24,307 bases of DNA. Origin: JAAYRG01 sp964643255. Its GTDB lineage: Bacteria; Bacillota; Clostridia; Lachnospirales; Lachnospiraceae. The stretch is from the NCBI GenBank assembly GCA_964643255.1, contig CAZXSM010000029.1:1-24307 (forward strand), given 5' to 3'. How positions within the stretch are numbered: position 1 is the stretch's first letter; every line of letters starts with the position of its first letter. Below are positions 14,231 to 22,361 of the stretch, piece after piece. Both the position numbers and the translations under genes were made by a program. The notes under the pieces are model-generated. The model was given only the letters and a program-made list of their open reading frames with translations. It did no database searches and had not been told where the DNA came from.

Positions 14231-15349
14231 TTATATTACTTCTCCCTTACCGATAATCACTGGATGGGTTAGCTGACCAATAAGTCTTGCTGAATCATGA
14301 ACTCTTACACCTTTATCCAAGATTACATGCTTCAACTCACAACCTTCATCAATTACTGAGTCTTGCATAATAATACTATTTGATACCTTTGCTCCCTTAG
14401 CTATTTTAACACCTCTAAATATAATGCTATCCTTCACTTCCCCATCAATATTACATCCATCAGCTACTAAACTATTATAGACTGAAGCATTGTTACCATA
14501 TCTAGATGGCACTTGGTTTTTAATCTTTGTATATACTGGTCTTTTAGGATTAAAAATTTCATTACGTATACCTTCATCCAACATATCCATACTAACATCA
14601 TAATATGAACGAATACTATTTACACATCCTACATAACCGTCAAACTTATATGCAAAAATATTGAGATTAGATAGGTTTCTAATTAATATATCTCTAACTA
14701 TATCATGGTCGCCTCTCGAAACAGCTTCATCAATTGAATACTTAAGAAAATCTTTTCCTATAAATGCTATACTCATGAAGATATTTTTAGATTTTGGTCT
14801 TAGGGGTTTCACTTCAATACCTGTAACTTTGTTTCTTTCATCTATCTCTAAAATAGTATTGTTAGACAAAGTTCTATTATCCAATTGTGTATCTTCGTAA
14901 TAAACCAAAGTAACATCTGCATTATTTTCAATATGAAAATCCTTTAACTTGTCTAAATTCATATTAGAAACAATATTACCTTCCGATAATACAACATAAT
15001 CTTCTTTACTCCTTCTAAGGTAACTTTCCGCTGACCCTACCATATCAATATTACCTTCGGTAAAACTTTTGGGATTACCCATGGCATAAGGTGGGAGTAT
15101 GTATAAACCACCACTCTTTCTACTTAAGTCCCATTCCCTACCAGAGCCTAAGTGATCCATTAGTGATGAATATTTATATTTTAATATAATTCCTACATTT
15201 GTAACTCCTGAATTAACCAAGTTAGAGAGAGTAAAGTCAATCAATCTATATCTTCCTGAAATTGGTAGTGCTGAGATAGATCGTTTTTCTATAAGACTAT
15301 TAAGATACAAGTTACTTTCTGATAAAATAAGACCTAATGTATTAGTCAT
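14231..15349 (-). CDS. glgD: Glucose-1-phosphate adenylyltransferase subunit GlgD
   Basis: This 372-residue protein is homologous to GlgC, with a nucleotidyltransferase-like domain (1 to about 240) and a C-terminal left-handed beta-helix of hexapeptide repeats (about 270-372). In place of the GGxGxR nucleotide loop it has SESNLYLNSLIEKR, so it should lack normal catalysis and act as the partner that tunes GlgC, as reported for Firmicutes GlgC/GlgD complexes. ISGRYRLIDF (30-39) and the GREWDL motif remain. ATG at 15349 follows AGGAGGT and overlaps the glgC stop codon (ATGA), indicating translational coupling. It ends the glgB-glgC-glgD series next to the 77-bp inverted repeat. Confidence 0.92.
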   Translation of the reverse strand: MTNTLGLILSESNLYLNSLIEKRSISALPISGRYRLIDFTLSNLVNSGVTNVGIILKYKYSSLMDHLGSGREWDLSRKSGGLYILPPYAMGNPKSFTEGNIDMVGSAESYLRRSKEDYVVLSEGNIVSNMNLDKLKDFHIENNADVTLVYYEDTQLDNRTLSNNTILEIDERNKVTGIEVKPLRPKSKNIFMSIAFIGKDFLKYSIDEAVSRGDHDIVRDILIRNLSNLNIFAYKFDGYVGCVNSIRSYYDVSMDMLDEGIRNEIFNPKRPVYTKIKNQVPSRYGNNASVYNSLVADGCNIDGEVKDSIIFRGVKIAKGAKVSNSIIMQDSVIDEGCELKHVILDKGVRVHDSARLIGQLTHPVIIGKGEVI

Positions 15350-16578
15350 CTCTCTATACCTCCTGTTGGATTATATGTTCTAACCATTGAATTTTTATAT
15401 ATTTTTCCTCCATCATCTATTCTTATATTTCCATTTATTAAAACTATGTCATCAGAGCACAAATTAGACTTATAAGAGTTATCATCTGATTCTTCAACCC
15501 CTATCTCAACACCTTTACCAATAAATGCCCCTTCACCTACAATTACTTTTTCTAATACTGCATCTTCTGAAATATATGTATTAGGAAGAATAACACTATC
15601 CCTTATCTTTGCCCCTCTTTCAATGGTAACCCCATCGGATACTACACTATGATTAACATCACCATATATATTACATCCTTCTGTAATTAGACAATTCGTT
15701 ACTGCTGCATCGTTTGATATGTAATGTGGTGGCTTAATAGGATTCCTTGAATATATTCTCCAATCATTGTCATGAAGATTAAATACAGGTGGATCTGCAA
15801 TTAAGTCCATATTGGCTTCCCATAAGCTATATATTGTTCCCACGTCTTTCCAGTAACCCTGGAACATATATGCATACATAGGTTCATTATTATCTAGCAT
15901 GTTAGGAATAATATTTTTACCAAAGTCGTTAGATGAGTTTTCATCCTTTTCATCACTTAATAAATATTCTCTTAAAGTTTCCCAATTAAACACGTAAATT
16001 CCCATAGATGCCTGATTGCTTATTGCATTAGCAGGTTTTTCTTGAAATTCTTCTACCCTACCATCATCATCTGTATTCATAATTCCAAAACGACTTGTTT
16101 CTTCCCATGGTACTGGCATTACTGCTATCGTAGCTGTCGCTCCCTTTTCCTCATGATATTTTATCATCTTTCTATAATCCATCTTATATATATGATCACC
16201 TGATAAAATCAATACATACTTTGGATTAAACTTTTCAATAAATGGTATATTATGATATATAGCATTAGCTGTACCTTTATACCATTTGTTCTCAGACATA
16301 CTAATATAAGGCGGTAGTACATAAACCCCACCATTATTCCTATCTAAGTCCCAGGGTCCACCTGTACCAAGATAGGTATTTAAATCTAATGGCTGATATT
16401 GGGTTAAAACTCCTACTGTTGAAATTCCTGAATGGGTACAGTTTGTTAAAGGGAAATCAATTATTCTGTATTTGCCTCCAAAGGGAACTGCAGGTTTTGC
16501 CACTTCGTCTGTTAATACCCCCAAACGACTTCCTTGTCCTCCTGCAAGTATCATTGCAACACATTCTGTTCTCGCCAT
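15346..16578 (-). CDS. glgC: Glucose-1-phosphate adenylyltransferase, catalytic subunit
   Basis: GlgC makes ADP-glucose from glucose 1-phosphate and ATP, the committed step of bacterial glycogen synthesis. The 410-residue protein keeps the nucleotide loop GGQGSR (13-18), the PAVPFGGKYRIIDF block (29-42), GTGGPWDLDRN, the LSGDHIYKMDY catalytic region and EEFQEKPANA, followed by a left-handed beta-helix C-terminal domain. ATG at 16578 has AAGGAGG. It follows glgB by 68 bases and overlaps glgD by 4 bases. Allosteric control of the GlgC/GlgD form differs between species and cannot be read here. Confidence 0.94.
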   Translation of the reverse strand: MARTECVAMILAGGQGSRLGVLTDEVAKPAVPFGGKYRIIDFPLTNCTHSGISTVGVLTQYQPLDLNTYLGTGGPWDLDRNNGGVYVLPPYISMSENKWYKGTANAIYHNIPFIEKFNPKYVLILSGDHIYKMDYRKMIKYHEEKGATATIAVMPVPWEETSRFGIMNTDDDGRVEEFQEKPANAISNQASMGIYVFNWETLREYLLSDEKDENSSNDFGKNIIPNMLDNNEPMYAYMFQGYWKDVGTIYSLWEANMDLIADPPVFNLHDNDWRIYSRNPIKPPHYISNDAAVTNCLITEGCNIYGDVNHSVVSDGVTIERGAKIRDSVILPNTYISEDAVLEKVIVGEGAFIGKGVEIGVEESDDNSYKSNLCSDDIVLINGNIRIDDGGKIYKNSMVRTYNPTGGIER

Positions 16579-16646
16579 TTCATATCCTCCTTACAATCTT
16601 TTTACTCCTATAAACCTTAAATTTTGGTGTTTTTGCTATAGATCTT

Positions 16647-18557
16647 TTATCTTTTTCTTAAGTATACAGTTGATAAAGGGTCTAGGTTCAGATATATAAC
16701 TTGTTCCTTGTTTCCTTTAAATTCACCATCTGTAGATGTATAAACACGAAGCTTCTGTGCGTCACCCCCATACTTGTCCCAATTACTATTAATTACTTCA
16801 TAATACTTACCTTTTGTAGGTACTTTTATAGGATATTGTTGCCTTTTTATTGGTGTAAAGTTTGAAATAATAATAATCCATTCATCTTTTTGTCTACCTT
16901 TGCGCATAAATGCTACAACGCTATTTTCTTTATCATCAGGTTCAATCCACTCAAAACCTTCTCTTTGACTATCTAGTTGATATAAACAGCTGTTGTTCTT
17001 ATAAATTTGATTTAATTCTCTTACGTAAGTTTGTAATTTACTATGTTTATCATATTCTAACAAGTTCCAATCTAGACCATTTGCAAAGTTCCACTCTATA
17101 AATTGTCCAAATTCCCCACCCATAAACATAAGTTTTTTCCCTGGTAGAGCAGTCATTATCCCATAAAAGGCTTTAAGTGTAGAGAACTTCTCTTCATAAT
17201 TTCCGTACATTTTATCTAATAAAGACTTTTTTCCATGTACTACTTCATCATGGGAAAGTGGCAAGATAAAGTTTTCAGAATATGTATACATAATCATAAA
17301 TGTTATTAGATGGTGATTTTCTTTTCTAAATAAGGGGTCAGTCTCAAAATATCTTAAATAATCATGCATCCATCCCATATTCCATTTATAATTAAAGCCT
17401 AATCCTCCTTCATGTACTGCTCCAGTTACATTAGGAAAAGTTGTTGATTCTTCAGCAATCATAAGTGCATTAGGGAATTCAGCAAAAACAGCCTTATTAA
17501 GATTTTGTATAAACCTTATGGCTTCTAAGTTTTCATTTGTACCGTATTTGTTGGCTTCCCATTCACCATCATTTCTACCATAATCTAAATAAAGCATAGA
17601 GGATACAGCATCTACTCTAAGCCCATCTATATGATATTCCTCTAACCAAAACATTGCACTAGATATTAAAAATGATATAACTTCAGGCTTTCCATAATCA
17701 AATACTAAGGTTCCCCAATGGGCATGTTCCCCTAATCTTGGATCTTCGTATTCATATAAACACGTCCCATCAAATCTGGCCAGTCCATGAGCATCCTTTG
17801 GAAAATGTGCCGGAACCCAGTCCATAATTACTTTTAAACCTGCGCTGTGGCAAGAATCTATAAAATACATTAAATCTTCTGGTTTTCCATAACGGCTAGT
17901 TGCGCCAAAATAACCCGTAACCTGATAGCCCCAAGAAGGATCATAAGGATATTCTGAAAAGGGCATAAGTTCTATATGGGTATATCCCATATCCAAAACA
18001 TAAGGTATTAGTTCTTCTACTAATTCTCTATAAGTTAAATATGACCCATCATTATGTTGTTTCCACGAACCAAGATGAACTTCATAAATTAACATAGGAG
18101 ATTCATATATTGGCACTTTTTCAATCTTCCTATTTAGCTTGTTCTTCCATTCATATGTATCTAGTCTATATGTAATAGATGCATTATTGGGTCTTAGTTC
18201 AAAATAATAGCCATAAGGATCTGTCTTTAATACCACCTCTCCTGAGTTAGAGGTTATGGCATACTTATATAATTCACCTGTCTCCATGCCCGGAATAAAC
18301 AAGGACCATATTCCCCCTGAATTCTCTAGCCTTTCCATAGGACTTGCATCTATTTGCCATCCGTTAAAATCACCTACTAAGCTTACCTTAGCTGCAGATG
18401 GAGCCCAAACTCTAAACAAAAAACCTCTATCATGATCATTAGTAGCATCAATATATTTAGATCCTAGCATCTTGTAAGAGTGGTAGTTTGTCCCCTCGTG
18501 AAACAAATAACTTTGAAATTCCGATAATTCTAAGGTTAATTCACCCTTGTCTCCCAT
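16647..18557 (-). CDS. glgB: 1,4-alpha-glucan branching enzyme
   Basis: GlgB cuts alpha-1,4 chains and rejoins them as alpha-1,6 branches. The 636-residue protein has an N-terminal CBM48 domain (about 40-135, VGDFNGWQ at 61-68), the GH13 barrel with EVHLGSWK (159-166), YQVTGYFG, nucleophile Asp316 in DGLRVDAVSSMLYLDY, acid/base Glu369 in IAEEST and Asp437 in SHDEVVHGK, and a C-terminal beta domain. It lacks the extra N1 domain of the long Escherichia coli type. ATG at 18557 follows AGGGGG by 8 bases. It heads the minus-strand glgB-glgC-glgD series and diverges from glgA. Confidence 0.94.
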   Translation of the reverse strand: MGDKGELTLELSEFQSYLFHEGTNYHSYKMLGSKYIDATNDHDRGFLFRVWAPSAAKVSLVGDFNGWQIDASPMERLENSGGIWSLFIPGMETGELYKYAITSNSGEVVLKTDPYGYYFELRPNNASITYRLDTYEWKNKLNRKIEKVPIYESPMLIYEVHLGSWKQHNDGSYLTYRELVEELIPYVLDMGYTHIELMPFSEYPYDPSWGYQVTGYFGATSRYGKPEDLMYFIDSCHSAGLKVIMDWVPAHFPKDAHGLARFDGTCLYEYEDPRLGEHAHWGTLVFDYGKPEVISFLISSAMFWLEEYHIDGLRVDAVSSMLYLDYGRNDGEWEANKYGTNENLEAIRFIQNLNKAVFAEFPNALMIAEESTTFPNVTGAVHEGGLGFNYKWNMGWMHDYLRYFETDPLFRKENHHLITFMIMYTYSENFILPLSHDEVVHGKKSLLDKMYGNYEEKFSTLKAFYGIMTALPGKKLMFMGGEFGQFIEWNFANGLDWNLLEYDKHSKLQTYVRELNQIYKNNSCLYQLDSQREGFEWIEPDDKENSVVAFMRKGRQKDEWIIIISNFTPIKRQQYPIKVPTKGKYYEVINSNWDKYGGDAQKLRVYTSTDGEFKGNKEQVIYLNLDPLSTVYLRKR

Positions 18558-18756
18558 AATATAGTCCCCCTTATTTATCTTTTCAGTAATATTTTGTAAG
18601 TTAAAAAGTAAATTTAGTTATAGCTATCTTATGTTTATGCATTATGAATTTTATGTTATATTTTATATTTGATTTGTACTTGTTAAAATGTACCTTTGGA
18701 AATGAAATGCTTTTATTATTAGTAAATATCTTTATTTATATCATTAGATAATACTA

Positions 18757-18786
18757 TTTACGTCTTACATGAAAATATGTTATTAT
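18757..18786 (+). promoter_or_regulatory. Candidate glgA promoter
   Basis: TTTACG (18757-18762, 4/6) and TATTAT (18781-18786, 5/6) are spaced by 18 bases. If used, transcription would start near 18793 and place both hairpins in a leader of about 150 bases. The match is modest in AT-rich DNA. Confidence 0.3.
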
Positions 18787-18808
18787 AGTCTTGAAAGTAT
18801 ATAAATTA

Positions 18809-18851
18809 GATTATCTTATATATACTTATGTTAAGTATATATAAGATAATC
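18809..18851. repeat. Perfect 20-bp inverted repeat upstream of glgA
   Basis: Arms 18809-18828 and 18832-18851 are perfect reverse complements separated by the 3 bases TGT. No T-run follows on either strand. It may be a dimeric-regulator operator or a leader RNA hairpin ahead of glgA. Confidence 0.85.
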
Positions 18852-18860
18852 ATATAATTC

Positions 18861-18892
18861 AAGAAATTGTTCAAGTTTAGTTACAATTTCTT
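18861..18892. repeat. Second hairpin upstream of glgA
   Basis: AAGAAATTGT (18861-18870) pairs perfectly with ACAATTTCTT (18883-18892) around a 12-base loop. It starts 9 bases after the 20-bp repeat and ends about 38 bases before the glgA ribosome binding site. Confidence 0.6.
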
Positions 18893-18943
18893 CTATTAAT
18901 TTAAATCTGTAAATATATATTTATTTATTAAGGAGGAATCTGT

Positions 18944-20386
18944 ATGAAACGCATTTTAATGGCATCATCCGAAGCAGTACCTTTTGCAAAGACAGGGGGA
19001 TTAGCAGATGTAGTAGGGTCACTTCCATATGCATTTGATAAAAAGAAGTATGATGTTAGAGTAATAATGCCAAAATACGGTTCTATACCCAAGGAATATA
19101 CTGACCAGATGAATTTTATTACACACATTAATGTTTCCTTAGGATGGCGGAACAAGTATTGTGGCTTATTCGAACTTGACCTTAATGGAGTTATATTCTA
19201 CTTTATTGATGACGAATTTTACTTTGGTGGACAAGAACTCTATAGTTATATTCATCATGATATTGAAAAATTTTCTTTCTTTTCTAAGGCTGTACTATCA
19301 ATACTGCCTCATCTTGATTTCAAACCAGACATTATACACTGTAATGATTGGCAGACTGGTTTAATTCCTGTATTTTTAAAAGTATTATTCCAAAAAGACG
19401 AACTTTACCATGATATCAAAACAATTATGACAATACACAATCTAAAATTCCAAGGTATATGGGGACTAAATGAAACTCAAGATGCTACTGGCTTACCTGA
19501 ATATGTATTTACTCCTGATAAACTTGAATTTAATAATGATTCGAATTTATTGAAAGGCGGCATTGTTTACGCTGACCATATTACAACAGTAAGCGAAACA
19601 TACAGAGATGAAATCCAAACACCTTATTATGGCGAATCCCTTGACGGCCTATTAAGAGCTCGGGATAATTCCTTATCTGGAATAATAAACGGCATTGATT
19701 ATGAACTTTATAATCCTTCCACTGATGAAATGATATATGCCAAATATAATAGTAAAGACTTTCCAAGTAAAAAGGAAGAAAACAAAGTTTCTCTTCAGGA
19801 ACAACTTTCTTTAAAGGTAGATAAATCAGCATTTATGATTGGTCTTATCTCTAGACTTACAGATCAAAAAGGCCTAGATTTAGTTACATATATTATGGAT
19901 CAATTTGCAGACTCTGATATACAACTAGTAGTACTAGGTACTGGTGAACATAAATATGAGAAAATGTTTCAACATTACGCGAACGATCACCAGGACAAAA
20001 TCTCAGCTAACATTACATTCTCCAATGAACTGGCCCACAAAATATACGCTGCATCTGATGCTTTCTTAATGCCTTCATTGTTTGAACCTTGTGGTTTAAG
20101 TCAAATGATAAGCATGAGATATGGAACTGTACCTATAGTAAGAGAAACTGGTGGATTAAAAGACACCGTAAAACCTTACAATAAATATACAGGTGAAGGT
20201 ACAGGATTTACTTTTATAAATTATAACGCCGATGAATTATGGGATGCAATTATGCGTGCAAGGAATATTTATAAGGATAAAGTTGAATGGAACAATATTG
20301 CAAAACAGGCTATGGCCCAAGATTTCTCTTGGAAATCTTCTGCAAGTAAATATGCCGACCTATATTCTAGCTTACTTGATGAATAA
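18944..20386 (+). CDS. glgA: Glycogen synthase (ADP-glucose, GT5)
   Basis: GlgA adds glucose from ADP-glucose to alpha-1,4 chains. The 480-residue protein begins with the ADP-glucose loop KTGGL (16-20) and has HCNDWQT, TIHNLKFQG and NGIDYELYNP. Its C-terminal GT-B domain includes GLISRLTDQKGLDL and the acidic catalytic motif PSLFEPCGLSQ, followed by GTVPIVRETGGL. ATG at 18944 has AAGGAGGA. It is divergent from glgB, and the GH13 gene follows 55 bases later on the same strand, presumably co-transcribed. Confidence 0.95.
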   Translation: MKRILMASSEAVPFAKTGGLADVVGSLPYAFDKKKYDVRVIMPKYGSIPKEYTDQMNFITHINVSLGWRNKYCGLFELDLNGVIFYFIDDEFYFGGQELYSYIHHDIEKFSFFSKAVLSILPHLDFKPDIIHCNDWQTGLIPVFLKVLFQKDELYHDIKTIMTIHNLKFQGIWGLNETQDATGLPEYVFTPDKLEFNNDSNLLKGGIVYADHITTVSETYRDEIQTPYYGESLDGLLRARDNSLSGIINGIDYELYNPSTDEMIYAKYNSKDFPSKKEENKVSLQEQLSLKVDKSAFMIGLISRLTDQKGLDLVTYIMDQFADSDIQLVVLGTGEHKYEKMFQHYANDHQDKISANITFSNELAHKIYAASDAFLMPSLFEPCGLSQMISMRYGTVPIVRETGGLKDTVKPYNKYTGEGTGFTFINYNADELWDAIMRARNIYKDKVEWNNIAKQAMAQDFSWKSSASKYADLYSSLLDE

Positions 20387-20441
20387 ACCATAACATTAAG
20401 GGAAGACACAATGATAACATTTAGCATTAGGAGAAACCATA

Positions 20442-22361
20442 ATGATAATAGAACACAATTCAAGAAACGATTTATACCGAAGCCCTTTTGGAGCTGTTCC
20501 ATGTTCAACTGAGGTTGTCCTTAGACTTTTTGTAAAGACTGATGGAATACCAAAATCAATCAACCTGATTTATATTTTCAAAGATGAAGATCCTGTAACT
20601 GTACCAATGTACTTTATTAAGTCCATTGGTACAGGGAGTTTATATGAATGCAAAATAAAAATGCCAGAAGAAACAGGTCTCTTATGGTATTACTTCTTAG
20701 TACAAACATATGAACATACGATTTATTATGGCAATAACTTAGAACATCTCGGAGGTCTAGGCCAGATTCATAAGAGAGTACCCCCTAGCTTCCAAATCAC
20801 AGTATACAGGGCTGACTACAAAACCCCTGATTGGTTCAAAAATGGAATCGCATATCAAATCTTTCCTGACAGATTTGCAAAAGGTGATATGGATAGCTTT
20901 AAGGAAGCAGATAAAGCAGGTCGACATGATTATATTCAAAGAAACTGGACAGATATCCCTTATTATAAGGCTGAACAATTCGGGGGAGAATATCTGGCTA
21001 ATGACTTTTATGGCGGTAACCTAGATGGAATTATTAAAAAACTTCCTTATTTATCTGATTTAGGAATTTCAGTTATATATCTTAATCCAGTATTTGAAGC
21101 CTATTCAAACCATAAATATGATACTGGAGACTATGAAAATATTGACCCAATGTTTGGAGATAATGAACTCTTTATAAAATTATGCGATGAAGCTAAAAGG
21201 CATGGAATACGTATAATTTTAGATGGTGTTTTCAATCACACTGGTAGTGATAGTAAATATTTTAATAAATATAAAAAATATCCTACTCTTGGAGCTTACC
21301 AGTCAAAAAATTCACCTTATTACAATTGGTATAATTTTATAGAATATCCCGAAATATATGAAAGCTGGTGGGGATTTCATACTTTACCTAATGTTAATGA
21401 AATGGAAGAATCCTTTATTGATTATATACTTACATCGGCAAATGCTATAATCAAAAAGTGGATTGAATTTGGTGCATCAGGTTGGAGACTTGATGTGGTA
21501 GATGAACTTCCAGGAAAATTTCTTAAAATTATGAGAAAAGAAGTAAAAGCCACAAACCCTGATGCAATTTTAATTGGTGAGGTATGGGAGGATGCTTCTC
21601 ACAAGTTAAGCTATGGTGAACACAGGGAGTACTTACTAGGGGAAGAATTAGACTCAGTAATGAATTATCCTCTTAGAAATGCAATAATAGATTATACTTG
21701 CGGGCATGTTGATGCAAATAATTTTGCAAAGAGGCTTATGTCATTATGCGAAAATTATCCCAAACCAGCCCTTTATGCTATGATGAACTTTCTATCCACT
21801 CATGATTCAATTCGAATATTAACAATTTTAGGAGATGCAACAAACAAGAACCTATCAGAAGATGAACAAGCTAATTATAGATTAGATGAAGGCAGTCTTG
21901 CCCTTGCTAAAAAACGGCTTAGAAATGCTACTCTTCTTCAAATGACCTTACCTGGTGTTCCTTGTATATACTATGGTGACGAAATAGGAATGCAAAGTTT
22001 TGACGATCCTTTTAACAGGGGCGCTTATCCTTGGGGTCATGAAGATACTGAAATTTTAGACATACATAAGAAAATGCTTTCACTAAGACAAGAATATCCT
22101 GTTTTTATCGACGGTGAAATTGAGATAATCTATTCATATTGTTCATCTCTTACATTTGCAAGGTATGACCAAGAAAAACTTATGCTTGTCTCAGTAAATA
22201 TGAATTTCGATTGTTATGAATTCACCCGTTTAGATGTGGCAAGATTTAAGCCCATCTCTGCTACTGATATAGAAACTAAGGAAGATCTTGAGTTAGTAAA
22301 TGGAATTATAACCTATGAATTACCACCCTTAAGTTATAGGGTGGTGGAAGTTAAGATATAA
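20442..22361 (+). CDS. GH13 alpha-amylase family enzyme (neopullulanase / maltodextrin hydrolase-like)
   Basis: It should act on alpha-1,4 glucan or maltodextrin, possibly in glycogen turnover. The 639-residue protein has an N-terminal beta domain (1 to about 125; CBM34-like role inferred), then YQIFPDRF (138-145), DGVFNHTG (261-268), nucleophile Asp351 in GWRLDVVDE, acid/base Glu380 in GEVW and Asp455 in STHD. The NPVFEAYSNHKYDTGDY block (215-231) is typical of cyclomaltodextrinase/neopullulanase relatives, and a C-terminal beta domain is present. There is no signal peptide, so it is intracellular. AGGAGA precedes ATG 20442 by 7 bases. Its 3' end overlaps the convergent MutS-like gene by 11 bases. 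The exact substrate is not decidable from sequence. Confidence 0.88.
   Translation: MIIEHNSRNDLYRSPFGAVPCSTEVVLRLFVKTDGIPKSINLIYIFKDEDPVTVPMYFIKSIGTGSLYECKIKMPEETGLLWYYFLVQTYEHTIYYGNNLEHLGGLGQIHKRVPPSFQITVYRADYKTPDWFKNGIAYQIFPDRFAKGDMDSFKEADKAGRHDYIQRNWTDIPYYKAEQFGGEYLANDFYGGNLDGIIKKLPYLSDLGISVIYLNPVFEAYSNHKYDTGDYENIDPMFGDNELFIKLCDEAKRHGIRIILDGVFNHTGSDSKYFNKYKKYPTLGAYQSKNSPYYNWYNFIEYPEIYESWWGFHTLPNVNEMEESFIDYILTSANAIIKKWIEFGASGWRLDVVDELPGKFLKIMRKEVKATNPDAILIGEVWEDASHKLSYGEHREYLLGEELDSVMNYPLRNAIIDYTCGHVDANNFAKRLMSLCENYPKPALYAMMNFLSTHDSIRILTILGDATNKNLSEDEQANYRLDEGSLALAKKRLRNATLLQMTLPGVPCIYYGDEIGMQSFDDPFNRGAYPWGHEDTEILDIHKKMLSLRQEYPVFIDGEIEIIYSYCSSLTFARYDQEKLMLVSVNMNFDCYEFTRLDVARFKPISATDIETKEDLELVNGIITYELPPLSYRVVEVKI
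22322..22345. terminator. Hairpin at the GH13 / MutS-like convergence point
   Basis: ACCACCCT pairs with AGGGTGGT around an 8-base loop just before the overlapping stop codons. No T-run follows, and the bases also encode the conserved C-terminus of the GH13 protein, so it may be coincidence. It is the only structure seen that could separate the two convergent transcripts. Confidence 0.3.

Larger units (their letters stand above)
18558..18943. other. 386-bp divergent control region between glgB and glgA
   Basis: There is no gene here. The right half holds two hairpins (18809-18851 and 18861-18892) and a weak promoter candidate for glgA. For glgB, leftward -10-like boxes are plentiful in this very AT-rich DNA, but none pairs with a convincing -35 box. 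Confidence 0.6.

Noticed and set aside
20411..20515. Small plus-strand frame starting ATG at 20411, before the GH13 gene
   Set aside because: It is about 33 codons, mostly inside the GH13 start in another frame, with an unconvincing composition; the AGGAGA site serves the GH13 ATG.
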